NCBI GenBank assembly: GCA_949710005.1
Contig: OX453278.1
Coordinates: forward strand, 11,028,512-11,092,511
Reading direction: 5' to 3'
Source of the DNA: Ricordea florida
Lineage: Eukaryota; Cnidaria; Anthozoa; Corallimorpharia; Ricordeidae
DNA length: 64,000 nt
Shown: positions 32,023-42,060 of the stretch, piece after piece
How the letters are laid out: the number at the start of each line of letters is the position of its first letter
How positions within the stretch are numbered: position 1 is the first letter of the stretch
Translations under genes and position numbers: made by a program
The notes under the pieces: model-generated
What the model was told of the DNA's origin: nothing
The model's database searches: none
Seen by the model: the letters and a program-made list of their open reading frames with translations, nothing else

Positions 32023-32389
32023 TTATATTTTCATAAGTTATGTTTTTAAATTAACATTAAAAATTCAAAATTTATTTTCTTTCTTGGTAAAAATCTCTGT
32101 TTAATTTTCTGATAAATCCTTGGACAATTTTTTATTAATTATTTTGAATTTTTTGTATACTTTTTTAAACGGAGATTTTTTTCTGTTTAATTTTCTGATA
32201 AATCCTTGGACAATTTTTTATTAATTATTTTTGTCAATTTTTTTGAATTTTTTGAATTTTTTGTATACTTTTTAAACAGAGATTTTTTTTCTGTTTAATT
32301 TTCTGATAAATCCTTGGACAATTTTTTATTAATTATTTTGTCCTCGCATAATTTTATTTTGTCCTCGTATCAGTGGTTTTCATATCTCT
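31984..32389 (-). repeat. Right terminal inverted repeat of Polinton 1
   Basis: Inverted match to 17819-18223, differing mainly in A/T homopolymer lengths and one or two substitutions. It includes the start codon and first 13 codons of the Cys/His protein gene. Confidence 0.9.
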
Positions 32390-32394
32390 GGAAC

Positions 32395-33990
32395 TCAAAG
32401 GTAAAAATCCATTTACAAAAGGCTATGGAACTTGTCAGTACCAACAAAACCTTTTAATTACTTAATACATACGGTATATGTGGCAAAGATATATAGCAAA
32501 GAGAAATACTACTCAGCGAAAAGCGACTTCCAAAATCATCTTGAAACTCTGACGTGTGCACGTTTTACACCGGGCATACTGACTCAACACTACGCATGGC
32601 TACAATTATCGTAAATGATCGGAGACTGTAAATTGTTGTCAGTTACCTTTTTATAACGTTTTGAATCAGGTAAAAACTTCATTCATTGTTTTAGTTGACA
32701 TGGTATCCTTTTGCGTGCAATTAGTACGTTTTCACAACCATTGTTTTCGATGTTTCATTGGAAATAATAGCGCTTGTAAAAATCTGTCCTCAAAAAAATA
32801 GATATCTCAGGACCTACTGAGTATAAGAAATCGCTCGAAACGGGAATGTACTCGTTAACTCAAGGCAGAGATAGCTAAGAATATTTCACTGATACGTCGA
32901 ATATTCCGGTATTGTAAAATTTTGAGCTGCGAATGTTTGTTTACACGCGTGCCGACAATCACCTTCCTTGTCGCGTCATTAATTAGGCGTGGCCATGAAA
33001 TGAACATGTCGGCATCATTTTTGCGTGCTTGTGAAGCCTGCTTTTTCACATTTAAATTAATTTATTTTCAAGTTCAATACCCGTGTAAGTGAGGAATGTT
33101 TTTTTAACTAACAAAGAAACAAGCTGGACAAGGAAAGAAAGCAATAGCACAAACACGATAAAAGATGTGTTTATCTATCGATTTTGGTTCAATTTGTTCG
33201 GCTTTCATCAAGAGCAGAAGATAAGGCAATACACGGGTCTTGGGAAGAGTATCTTATCATCTCTGTTTTCCTGGTTAGCTTACGGTTTTAAACTTTACCT
33301 GTAGCTCTAAAAATTATTGCATTACCAGCACCTTCCTATAACCCGCACAAACAACTGTTTGCGGAAAAATTAACACATTACCCGCGGGTAATCTGCCGGA
33401 AATTACGGTACCATCTGCTTTATTTTCAAAGAGTTGCATTGATCACTGATAATATTGCACTAATTGTTAAGTATCTTTTCTGTTTAAAATGCTGAACATA
33501 ACTGCTACAACAGACAAATCTACAATATATTTTCACTGTTGCAATGATATCAGATCACATAATTATAAATAATTGCTATCACAACTGCAGTCTCTGTATT
33601 GGGAATTTCTTTAAAATTGATTGCTATCGTTTTAGTACGAAACATACCTACTTGTATTGTCATTGCTGTATTGAGACTACTGTAATCTTTCATTTCTTTG
33701 CGGTTGGTTTCTGTTTCCCCTTTCCTGGCACTTAGCAGTTATGTTAAACATTTTCAACAGAATATATACCCTGTGTCACTAGAAAGTACTGGTTCTGCAA
33801 TATTATCAGTGATCAATGCGATCATTTCAAAATAAAGCAAATGTGATTACTGAATTCTGAGTAGTATTTCTCTTTGCTATATATATATGTATGTATTCTC
33901 TGATTGAAAGGTTTCAATAATATTGCGTAGAGACAACAAGTTTCATAGCCTTTTCACAATGGGTCAGTTTTACCTTAGAGTTCAATGCCC
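32395..33990. repeat. Host foldback segment next to Polinton 1
   Basis: About 120 bp at each end are inverted matches: AAAGGTAAAA...GGCTATGGAACTTGT near 32398-32440 and ...AGCAAAGAGAAATACTACTC near 32490-32512 pair with 33860-33980. The interior (32520-33850) has only short open frames and no recognised gene. The Polinton integrated at or near one tip of this segment. Confidence 0.6.
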
Positions 33991-34578
33991 CCCCCCGGAT
34001 AATATTGCTATCTAGAACCCCTGCCCTTTTTCCACAAATGAAATGTTAATTCAAGCCTTAATTTGCAAAATTAGACATAACATATTAACTTTGCTACTTT
34101 CTGCTGTTTACTTTATTTTTATGATGTCAAATATCAATATTTCATAACAACCACAACATGCAATTAACCTTTTACATTGGAAAAACTTTATAAAGAAGAA
34201 AATAAATTTTGTAATGCCAAAATGTTTATGATCTTTCTCATATATTCATTGCAAGTGTGCTGTATGAAGTAACAAGTGTTTCAAGTTTCCTAAATGCCCT
34301 ATGCTTTCAATAATGATTTTCCACACAAACTTTATAGACAAATGACTGCACTAGATTCTAAGCCTTTAAAAAGTTTGGAGCCTATGAAGAAGATTTTTGT
34401 ATTGCTTGCAGCAGTAGAGTAACAATACCTTTACCAAGATTAGGACATGCATCCCACCCCATAAAAATATATTATGTTTAACAAAAAATATAACAATAAT
34501 AATAATATCAATACCAGTAATAACAAGACGATCTAAGATCGTAAGTCGGACAACAGGTAGACGTGCTGTTATGGGAGC

Positions 34579-35038
34579 AACTTCAGAATACCCGGCCACG
34601 ATTGCGTGACATTAATCTCGTGCTCCCGTGGTGCCGCGGTCGCGATGTCAATCATGAAATTAAAAAAGAGAAATGGGCCAAAAAATATTTTAAAAGAAAT
34701 AAAGTGGATGGAGTGGGTATAGAACTAGTGCTCCCGCAGTCCCGCAGTCCCGCAGTTGAAAAAAAGGATATCGGCACATAGATTATAGAACGAGGTATGT
34801 TCATGTGTATTGTGCTTATTTTCGGCATATGGATTATAGAACGAGGAACATTCATGTGTATTGTGCTTGTTTTCGGCACATGGATTATAGAACGAGGAAT
34901 ATTCGTGTGTACTGTGCTTGTTTTCGGCACATGGATTATAGAACGAGGTATTTGTTTCCATATGCAAATATTTATTGACTGCGGGACTGCTGGAGCAGAA
35001 CTTTAATGTCACGCAATCGTGGCCGGGATTCTGAAGTT
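34579..35038. repeat. Foldback element with internal minisatellite
   Basis: AACTTCAGAATACCCGGCC at 34579 is inverted at 35018-35038; the arms continue with CACGATTGCGTGACATTAA. In the middle lie four copies of a 51-bp unit (starting about 34773, 34824, 34875, 34926) containing GGATTATAGAACGAGG. The repeats create overlapping repetitive open frames on both strands that are not genes. Confidence 0.8.
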
Positions 35039-35039
35039 T

Positions 35040-36700
35040 CAGCCCCAACGGAAACGTGGCATCTTTGTTGTCGTTTCCTCGAGTTTCATCGCGAGGCACT
35101 TTGTCTTTATCAGCAGATGCTCTTCTGTCACTCTGTCCACATTTTCTGTTCACTGGTAACTCGTTTGATTTCTGGTTTGATTCTTTTGAGACCTTCGCTA
35201 AATCATTTGATTCTCAAGTTTGCTATTTTCAGTTCGCGGAACGACCCGTTTCGAAATATACGCTCATTACACACGCCATCTTTTAGAGTGGGTCTACCGC
35301 GAACGGTTTGTGGGTCTGTATGTTTGAACGTAGAAAAGATGACACCATTTGTTTTCAACATATTCGCCATCGACTTCGACATCGTAGAAAGGTTGCGCCC
35401 GTATTATGTCTGCGGTATTCCCAATTGCACGTGACTGCGATTTGCGATGAAACTCGAGGGTAAACCTATAGTCGGTTGCCCGACTAATAATAGTAATGAT
35501 AATAATGATGATAATAATATAATGATAGTTCTTCTCGTTACTATATGTCATTGGTTACAGTTCAATACCTCTGGCCATTCCTTTTTCGATGAAATACCAT
35601 CCTTATATTAAATCTTTCTTCTGCAGTTTTTATAATAGAAATTTTCATATATTCAAAATAATATAATCTTCTGTTGTTGGGTATGGATATTTTGCCTGTT
35701 TCTGTAACAGCACAATTAAACTTTCATGTGGTATATACTTTTGACTGATTGATGTTGATTTCACATTATTTTTTTACAGGAGTACGTAGTGCAGCAATCT
35801 TTTTCAACATATTAAGATTTCAATAACTCTTTCTTACATGTATTGTTTTTATGATATGACCTAAAAATAGCACAACCACATACTATACAGTCGGCAAGCT
35901 ATTACCAAACCTTTATTCAAAGTTTTTGTAGAATCCAATTGTTTTACCCCCAATTTTTTTTATGTAATGACATTGTATCTCACACTTCTGTTGATATGGC
36001 ATCTCTTTTGAGGGAAGAGGAATTTTTCTATCTACCACTGGGAGTACCATTGCAACTGAAAAGAGTACACAAATTAAAACATGCAATTTCACAAGGCTCT
36101 CAATTGTGGTTACCCGGGAATGAAATAATGACTGCAAGAGACAATAAAATATCTAATCAGAAGATTCTTCTTACAATGAATCTCATGCAATTATAACCAA
36201 AAAACATAAACAAAAAATACTTGGAGCATTCAACTCATCCTCAGTGTAAGAACATATTGTGTTTAAAAGTGATGTACAAAAAAGAAGACAAAGCAGTAGA
36301 GACTAAGAAAATAAAACTAAGGAAAAAACACACAGGTTTTTACACCGTGGTAAACACAAACATTCATATCAACTCTTCAAGATTTCACCTGCAAAAGATT
36401 TACAATCATTTTCAATTTGTGTTAAGTGAATATTATTGTGATACTTCATCAACTCTGTATTCCCTGTCAAGATAATAAATAATTTTACTTCTATTCCCTC
36501 GGGTGCAATCTCAGTGGCAGTGAAAGAGCTAAATGAAGGTCCATTTTTAAGCACTGTGTTGAGCGGTATACTGATCATGTAATTTGCAACAGGTGTCACT
36601 CATTGTGTACCAAACACAGCATACGAAATAAAATAATGGGGATTACGCTGATATAAAAATAAAATATAAAATATAGAAAAAAATGAAATATAAAAGTATT
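35040..36700. other. Right arm of the host composite element, no gene recognised
   Basis: Contains a TAATAATGATGAT microsatellite (35487-35525) and short open frames without motifs. The 36700-36765 end matches about 16320-16385 inverted. Confidence 0.55.
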
Positions 36701-37247
36701 GTGACTTCTTCAAAAACTAGCTTCGCGAGGTTTTTGCGGGAGTCGTATTTCTAGTTAGTGTTTATACTTCCGCGAAATTGAGTTCCCGTTGTAATATTAT
36801 TGTTATAAAACGATCTATGTTACATGAAAACTTCAAGATGATTTCAGTCTGAGGTTATCTGACTGTTGAGATGTCGTTGTTGGGAAATGAGTATAATTAA
36901 GCTCAACAAGAACAAATGTGTTATTGTTGAGATAAAATGAATATCTCGAAACAAACAGACCCTGCATTATCACCTTATGTGACGAGTGTCTTTTAACCGT
37001 GGGAGACGTATGCATCGATTGGAAAATGCGGACATTTCAAGCTTTGTTTGACTTTGTTGAAATCCTTTCGCGAACCAGACGACCAAGCATTTTTCGTCGG
37101 AATATTTACCTGTACTTCGCAGAAGTATAAACACTAATAATAAGCTGGCGGCAAAAGTACTTGGTACCAACCCCTTTCGAGTGTTTTGATTAGTTTCCAG
37201 TTAATTTTCGGCTTGGGTGACGCGCTGTCGCTAGTGGCTTGACAGCC

Positions 37248-37312
37248 AACCTCGTTCCCAGGGTCCTCTCTCTTCCTCCCTCGAGAAAGTACCCTGGTTG
37301 CGGCTGGTCACG
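37248..37312 (+). repeat. Short dispersed repeat (copy 1)
   Basis: CAACCTCGTTCCCAGGGTCC...CGGCTGGTCACG; an inverted copy lies at 54452-54517, so the two copies bracket Polinton 2. Confidence 0.75.
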
Positions 37313-37625
37313 TTACTGCTAGATTTTTGCAGATTCCAGAGATATGATGGAAGGGAGGGGCTGGAAAGTTAAAGTTTGTCTCAGCGCTGAACTTGCTTAC
37401 TGAGCACATTAGGGAGTGGAATTTGCAGCCCTCCTGTTGTGGATCGGCAAAAATCACAGCGAAGGCATTGACAAATTCAATATAGGAGTTCATTGTGTTC
37501 ATTGTTCGGCTAAAAGGTTAGCTCTGCATTTAGCTGAATTTTCGCCGTCGATAGTTGAACGGTCTTTAGAATTTGTGGCAGTGAAAAAATCTGAACTTGG
37601 AAATGACGACCACCACAACAAGTGG
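37313..37625. other. Host sequence left of Polinton 2, no gene recognised
   Basis: Short open frames only. AGTGG at 37621-37625 is the left target duplication. Confidence 0.6.
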
Positions 37626-37995
37626 AGTAGTATGTAAGCGAGTTTATAAGTACGTTTTAGGTTATTTTTTAAATTTGACAGAAAAATCTTTGTTCTTTTT
37701 TTTAGCTTACAGGTTATTTTTAAAATTTGACAGAAAAATCTTTGTTCTTTTTTTAGCTTACAGGTTATTTTTAAAATTTGACAGAAAAATCTTTGTTCTT
37801 TTTAGCTTACGGGTTATTTTAAATTTGACAGAAAAAAGATAGGGATTTTTAGCTTAAATTTATAAGTTCATTTTCTTTTTTTATCAGAGATTTATCAGAA
37901 AAACTAAACAGAGATTTTTTCAGATTACAAAATAAAAAAATGATATTTAAAGATTAGAAAAATATTCACAGAAAGTAATTATGGATCAATTAAAT
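37626..37995 (+). repeat. Left terminal inverted repeat of Polinton 2, with four tandem 46-52 bp units
   Basis: About 370 bp matching 53255-53624 inverted. Tandem units starting AGGTTATTTTTAAAATTTGA occupy 37659-37856. A block TTTATCAGAAAAACTAAACA followed by GAGATTTTTT (37891-37920) is shared with Polinton 1. The repeat runs into the first codons of the Cys/His gene. Confidence 0.9.
37946..37954 (+). promoter_or_regulatory. TTTAAAGAT motif in the left terminal repeat
   Basis: Ends 26 nt before the ATG at 37981. Its mirror copy at 53296-53304 serves the polymerase. Confidence 0.65.
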
Positions 37996-38454
37996 AATTT
38001 ATGTTTGTATGAACTAAAAAGAATTGCAAGAGAGTTAAAAACGAAAGGAAGATCAAAAATGGGTAGAATGGATTTAATTAATGAGTTTAAAAAATATAAA
38101 GAGGAGGAGATTATTGATTTAATTGAAAAAGTTACTACTACTAGCGATTATATTTGTATTCATGGAAAAATTAAATATTTTTGCAAAGAATGCGGTGGAT
38201 CACAAATATGTAAACATGATAGAATTAAGTATGCTTGTAAAAAATGTAAAGGATCAATATATTGTATGCATAATAAGCAAAAACAAAAATGTAAAGAATG
38301 TGGTGGATCACAAATATGCATACATAATAAACAACAACAACAATGTAAAGAATGTGGAGGATCACAAATATGCGAACACATGAAACAAAAAGCCTCTTGT
38401 AAGGAATGTCGTATAAAATTAATTTGTGATTTAAGGATTGGAAAAAAATTGTAA
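37981..38454 (+). CDS. Rho-N/SAP-like domain plus Cys/His repeat protein (Polinton 2)
   Basis: 157 residues. N-terminal residues 1-50 (LYELKRIARELKTKGRSKMG) resemble Rho-N/SAP helices. Residues about 57-145 hold five repeats of C-x-H-x6-C-x2-C-x5-C, typified by CKECGGSQICIH, with two more repeats than the Polinton 1 homologue. The repeats likely bind zinc. A basic end follows (DLRIGKKL). The next gene starts 5 bp later, so the two are probably one transcription unit driven by the TTTAAAGAT motif within the terminal repeat. The first codons match those of polB because of the terminal repeat. Confidence 0.82.
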   Translation: MDQLNNLCLYELKRIARELKTKGRSKMGRMDLINEFKKYKEEEIIDLIEKVTTTSDYICIHGKIKYFCKECGGSQICKHDRIKYACKKCKGSIYCMHNKQKQKCKECGGSQICIHNKQQQQCKECGGSQICEHMKQKASCKECRIKLICDLRIGKKL

Positions 38455-38459
38455 ATAAA

Positions 38460-38969
38460 ATGGAAGATAAATTTTTATTAAAATACGGGCAACTTTCTTT
38501 AAAGTTTTTAAATGAAAAAGGTTTTCTTATTCGTGAATTTATAGATTCAATAAATAAAGATTTGTTAAAAAAGATATCAAAATATCGCGAATTTATTGTT
38601 GAAGAAAATGGATATGATTTTTATTGCAATATTTTTTTTATAAAAAATGATGAAGTTTATAGAGGTAGAATTATTTTAGATCTTAAAAAAGGTTTGGAGT
38701 TTGATGAAAAATTAATTTATGGCGGTTTTTTTAGAGATTTTTTTGAAGAAGATGATGAGTTAGAATTTTTTAATGGTATTGTTTTGGATTCAATAGTGGT
38801 TCAAATAAGAATAGATAAATATAAGTTAGAACATAAAGAGAAATTCTATAAAGACTTGTATGATGATTTAATGGCTGTAACATGGCACCCATCTAGATAT
38901 TTAGATTGGTGTATTGATTTTGAAGAGTTAAAGTTTTTGGAAGAAGAGGTATTTGGTGAAGAAGATTGA
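38460..38969 (+). CDS. Acidic/aromatic protein of unknown function, 169 aa
   Basis: A soluble, acidic protein rich in Phe, Asp and Glu, with a conserved C-terminal segment (MAVTWHPSRYLDWCIDFEEL) that is also present in the damaged homologue at 30934-31551. The conserved Trp/His/Cys-containing end is the likely functional part. No family recognised. It follows the Cys/His gene with a 5-bp gap and ends at a hairpin terminator. Confidence 0.75.
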   Translation: MEDKFLLKYGQLSLKFLNEKGFLIREFIDSINKDLLKKISKYREFIVEENGYDFYCNIFFIKNDEVYRGRIILDLKKGLEFDEKLIYGGFFRDFFEEDDELEFFNGIVLDSIVVQIRIDKYKLEHKEKFYKDLYDDLMAVTWHPSRYLDWCIDFEELKFLEEEVFGEED

Positions 38970-38979
38970 TAAAAGTTAT

Positions 38980-39009
38980 GTTATATAACCCAATAAATGG
39001 TTACATAAC
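38980..39009. terminator. Hairpin between convergent genes (Polinton 2, right-end pair)
   Basis: GTTATATAACC (38980-38990), an 8-base loop, GGTTACATAAC (38999-39009). It lies between the stops of the plus-strand acidic gene and the minus-strand candidate minor capsid gene. Confidence 0.6.
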
Positions 39010-39015
39010 AAAAAT

Positions 39016-39645
39016 TTATTTAAATCTTAAACTAAAAGTTACAGATTCTCCTTTTAGATCAAACTTTTTCCAATCAGAGTCTAAAATGGTTAAATCAAAG
39101 TGATTAATCAAGTTATCATATTTTCTAATTGGAATAGATGGATAATCTTTTGATGGAATGTTTGCTAGCAATTGGGATGGTTGTATTTTTACAAGGACTC
39201 CATTTTTACCTTTATTCGTGTATGACATTCTATTATCAACTATGCTGCATAAAAGTCTCAAAGGTTCTTTTATAGTTATATCTATTTGACTTATTTTAAA
39301 TAAAATCCCTGGCAGCCCTAAAGAATTTTGCAAACCCTGGCTAAATTTAATGTTAAATGATTTATTGTTGATTATGTAAGCAAAATTATCTCCGATAATC
39401 ATTGTTATATTTTTACCCTTTTCGCTGAGCTCAATTAATATTTTTATATCATTTATGGAATATATTCCTGGATTAAATATTACTAAAGGTTTATCTTGTT
39501 CATCAGTTATTTTTTCTTGATTCCTTAAAGTTATTAGTCTTTTTGTTTTAATATTACAATCTAAAAGTTGTAATTCACTAACGCATTTCATTGGAGGGTC
39601 TAAATAAACCCTAGTTTCTGAATTATACATTGTAATGCTAAACAT
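39016..39645 (-). CDS. Candidate minor capsid (penton-like) protein (Polinton 2)
   Basis: 209 residues from ATG at 39645 (MFSITMYNSETRVYLDPP). Beta-rich, with PGIYSINDIK and LGLPGIL corresponding to the turns in the Polinton 1 protein, and a very similar second half. An ATCTAAAC sequence about 20 nt upstream is a weak match to the promoter motif. No membrane helix. Role inferred from length, strand pattern and location at the end of the capsid block. Confidence 0.65.
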   Translation of the reverse strand: MFSITMYNSETRVYLDPPMKCVSELQLLDCNIKTKRLITLRNQEKITDEQDKPLVIFNPGIYSINDIKILIELSEKGKNITMIIGDNFAYIINNKSFNIKFSQGLQNSLGLPGILFKISQIDITIKEPLRLLCSIVDNRMSYTNKGKNGVLVKIQPSQLLANIPSKDYPSIPIRKYDNLINHFDLTILDSDWKKFDLKGESVTFSLRFK

Positions 39646-39679
39646 TTTTCATTTAGAAGGTATATGTTTAGATTAATTT

Positions 39680-41299
39680 TTATCGAAATAAAAACCAAGA
39701 TAATAATCCTCCAGCAAATATTAAAACAATAAGAGTATTTTGATGAGAAGATGTTTCTATATTACTAACTTCATCTGTTTTGTTTGATTCATCGCTATTG
39801 TTTAATTTAGGATTTATATTTTTCCTTGGTTGAGCATTAGTATTTAATAAAACCTTTGATGTTCCTAAACTATGAGTTATTCCAACATTTTTTGTTTCAA
39901 TGTTTAATGAATTATTTACCCCAAATTTCATATCTTCTGTTGCTATTTTCAGATAATTATTGTATCCAATAACGCTTTCTGTATTTATAATTAAATTGCT
40001 TGGCATCAACAAAACATCAGGAGCTATAGCCAAATCAAGCCGTACTTTTGATTCTTGAACCGCCGTTTGATATCTTTGATTTGAATTTGGGATATCATTT
40101 TCAATCACAGAGCTTTCAAATAAATCTATAAATTCTTGCTGAGTTTCAAATGCTCTTCCTCCATTACCAATAATTGAATTCCTAGTATTAACTTGGGCCC
40201 CCAAAACGCAATAAACAAAAGCTTCAACCGATCTATTTATTCTTCCTAATCCAGCATTTGTTAATCCATATCCAGATTTAGGTATAAACCAAGCATATTG
40301 AAAATCAACAAAATAATCATTTCGAAGCATAGATATTAAATCTCCTTTTATTTTTTTACCCCCATCATCGGAAAATCTATTTGCGCTGCTTGGCCAAATA
40401 TTTGCATCAGGATCGAAGCTCCTTATAATTCTGACATCTTGATTTCCACCACCTATTGCTTGCGCACTAGCGCTTCCAGGAACTTTTCCGGGAGCTACGT
40501 ATCCTTTTCCATAATCAATGAATACATCTCCAACACCGTGATTTGCGCCCCCTTTCCATCTAAAATCAGCCAAAGGTTTATTTAATCCTCTATAATCTTG
40601 ATTATTGCTTAAGCCAAATTCTGCACATAAATGATTATAAGCATTTTTGTTGTATGGATTATTTTTTAAAGAAAAAGTTTGTTCGCCGGGTAATGGTAAA
40701 GATAATTCATATAATATTCTTCTTATAGTAAAGTAAATGTGAAATATAAAAAAACTTCTAATAATTCTTGGATAATTTAAACTATCATTTAAACTTACAC
40801 CGCATCCAGATGTTGCACACCAAACCGCCATGTTTAATTGTTGTGGCCAGTGATTAATATTTGGTTTATTCAACCAAGCTCTAGCTTCTTTTCCGCTAGT
40901 AAGTCCTACAGTCTGATTTTTAAATACATTTTTCATGGGGGAAATGAAGCTGTCTTTATCTGAAACATATATATTTAAAATAGTTAACATTTCTGTTACA
41001 TTTTTTGCAGATTCATCGAATTTAATACCAGGTATTGGATATGTTTTGTTTGTAGATGATAAACTTTCTGGAAAGGAACTAAACTTAACTTTATTTTCTA
41101 ACCCTAAATCTTTCCATAATAATGTTTTCAAATTATTAGAAAGATTTTCAGTCCATGTTTTTCCAGAAGGATCATCATCAGACATAATTGTTGTTCCATT
41201 AACTTTCCATTTAATATATCCACCAAATGAATCATTAATAAATGTAAATTTATCAAGGTTAACATTTGGATAACGATTTTTGAAATCATTTAAAAGCAT
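39680..41299 (-). CDS. Large C-terminally anchored protein of unknown function, 539 aa
   Basis: An intact frame. The N-terminal third (MLLNDFKNRYPNVNLDKFTF, then FGGYIKWKVNGTTIM) looks soluble. The centre has a conserved NMAVWCATSGCGVSL segment and a hydrophobic stretch IFHIYFTIRRILYEL. The rest contains DFRWKGG, FSDDGGK, a Gly-rich GNGGRAFETQQEF segment and a conserved LDLAIAPDVLLMPSNLIIN. The last 20 residues are a membrane helix (LIVLIFAGGLLSWFLF). A tail-anchored protein this size next to capsid genes could be a virion surface or entry-related protein, but no motif proves that. The Polinton 1 copy is broken. Confidence 0.75.
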   Translation of the reverse strand: MLLNDFKNRYPNVNLDKFTFINDSFGGYIKWKVNGTTIMSDDDPSGKTWTENLSNNLKTLLWKDLGLENKVKFSSFPESLSSTNKTYPIPGIKFDESAKNVTEMLTILNIYVSDKDSFISPMKNVFKNQTVGLTSGKEARAWLNKPNINHWPQQLNMAVWCATSGCGVSLNDSLNYPRIIRSFFIFHIYFTIRRILYELSLPLPGEQTFSLKNNPYNKNAYNHLCAEFGLSNNQDYRGLNKPLADFRWKGGANHGVGDVFIDYGKGYVAPGKVPGSASAQAIGGGNQDVRIIRSFDPDANIWPSSANRFSDDGGKKIKGDLISMLRNDYFVDFQYAWFIPKSGYGLTNAGLGRINRSVEAFVYCVLGAQVNTRNSIIGNGGRAFETQQEFIDLFESSVIENDIPNSNQRYQTAVQESKVRLDLAIAPDVLLMPSNLIINTESVIGYNNYLKIATEDMKFGVNNSLNIETKNVGITHSLGTSKVLLNTNAQPRKNINPKLNNSDESNKTDEVSNIETSSHQNTLIVLIFAGGLLSWFLFR

Positions 41300-41319
41300 T
41301 TTATTCTTATGTTTACTTG

Positions 41320-41328
41320 ATCTTTAGA
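41320..41328 (-). promoter_or_regulatory. TCTAAAGAT motif
   Basis: Read on the minus strand, 20 nt before the ATG at 41299. Confidence 0.6.
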
Positions 41329-41407
41329 TCGTCTTTGTTTAGAATAAAATGTTAATTAATTCCTGCAAAACAATTGCAACCAACTTCAGTTTTCTCATAT
41401 ACAAGTT

Positions 41408-42025
41408 TTAATGTCCTTTCCCTCCGGTAAGTTCTTTTAATAGATCTTCGCGAACTTTCTTCCTTATAATTGACATGTCGAAGTTTTTTTCTGCGTCTTT
41501 TCTAAATTTTTGTCGTATTTCTAGTTTTAGTTTTTGAAACTTTTCCAACTCTACTAAAATTATAGAAAATTCTTGATCGGATATAACATTATCTTTCAAA
41601 GCTTTTGAAACTAAATCGTTAATGGTGTTTAATTTTGATTTTGCAATTGCAGCGGTTTGTTCATGTTTACTAACTTTATTTGAAAGTTTTTTAGAAGCAA
41701 AACCAAATCCAACCGACAACCCACCAAAAAAACCACCTATAACTCCCAAAGGCACACCAAAAATAACACCAAAACCCGTGAGAGAAGTTCCAAGCCCGCT
41801 TGCAGATAGGATAACTGAAATCAAACCACCAGAAACACTAATTTTTGTACATATTCCTCTCGCCCTATTATATTTTTTCCTTACTTCTTCGTAATGTTTA
41901 ATTTCTTTCTCAAGATTTTGTAATACTTCGCTTGATTTTTGCAGTCTGAAATTAACCGAATGAAGAGAGGAACTTGGATCAACATTATTAGGTAATTGAG
42001 GATAAATTTTATTGTAGTCATCCAT
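41408..42025 (-). CDS. Glycine-rich membrane protein with flanking coiled coils, 205 aa
   Basis: N-terminal coiled region (residues 30-60), a long hydrophobic Gly-rich centre with two segments (LISVILSASGLGTSLTGF and VPLGVIGGFFGGLSVGFGF, about 68-112), then charged helices to the end (RKKVREDLLKELTGGKGH). The layout of hydrophobic glycine-rich core between charged helices is reminiscent of membrane-inserting structural proteins. The Polinton 1 homologue retains only the first half. Function unknown. Confidence 0.78.
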   Translation of the reverse strand: MDDYNKIYPQLPNNVDPSSSLHSVNFRLQKSSEVLQNLEKEIKHYEEVRKKYNRARGICTKISVSGGLISVILSASGLGTSLTGFGVIFGVPLGVIGGFFGGLSVGFGFASKKLSNKVSKHEQTAAIAKSKLNTINDLVSKALKDNVISDQEFSIILVELEKFQKLKLEIRQKFRKDAEKNFDMSIIRKKVREDLLKELTGGKGH

Positions 42026-42050
42026 ATTGTATTTTACTGATCAATGTGAT

Positions 42051-42059
42051 ATCTTTAGA
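42051..42059 (-). promoter_or_regulatory. TCTAAAGAT motif
   Basis: Read on the minus strand, 25 nt before the ATG at 42025. Confidence 0.65.
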
Positions 42060-42060
42060 T

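Larger units (their letters stand above)
17819..32389. mobile_element. Polinton/Maverick-type integrated virus, element 1 (14,571 bp)
   Basis: Bounded by terminal inverted repeats that start AGAGATATGAAAACCACTG, and by a perfect 5-bp target duplication GGAAC (17814-17818 and 32390-32394). AG termini, long inverted repeats, a DDE integrase, a type B polymerase with N-terminal extension, a packaging ATPase and a jelly-roll capsid protein are the Polinton hallmarks. Gene order left to right: polB(+), int(-), mcp(+), atpase(+), then conserved small proteins (+), candidate minor capsid(+), and two minus-strand genes at the right end. Several genes are damaged: two lost start codons, one ATG-TAA start, a deletion that truncates the 205-residue protein, and a deletion/frameshift in the 539-residue protein. 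Termini differ from one another mainly in homopolymer length, indicating recent insertion. Confidence 0.95.
14723..37238. mobile_element. Host composite foldback element carrying the first Polinton
   Basis: A terminal repeat of about 90 bp starting GCCACTAGCGACAGCGCGTC at 14723 recurs inverted and ends at 37238. Flanks GTGACAG (14716-14722) and TTGACAG (37239-37245) match at six of seven bases, a possible 7-bp target duplication. Further inverted matches are nested inside: about 16340 with 36720 (CTAGAAATACGACTCCCGC), about 17257 with 34330, and about 17705-17800 with 34000-34100. Without the Polinton the host element is about 7.9 kb. No transposase was recognised. Boundaries are inferred from terminal symmetry only, and the internal matches may reflect more than one element. 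Confidence 0.5.

Noticed and set aside
34652-35153. Repetitive His/Ile-rich open frames on both strands
   Set aside because: Products of the four 51-bp minisatellite units; frames are open by chance.
37621-37626. 6-bp target duplication (AGTGGA) for Polinton 2
   Set aside because: It would remove the A of the AG terminus; Polinton 1 allows only 5 bp, so 5 bp is the consistent reading.
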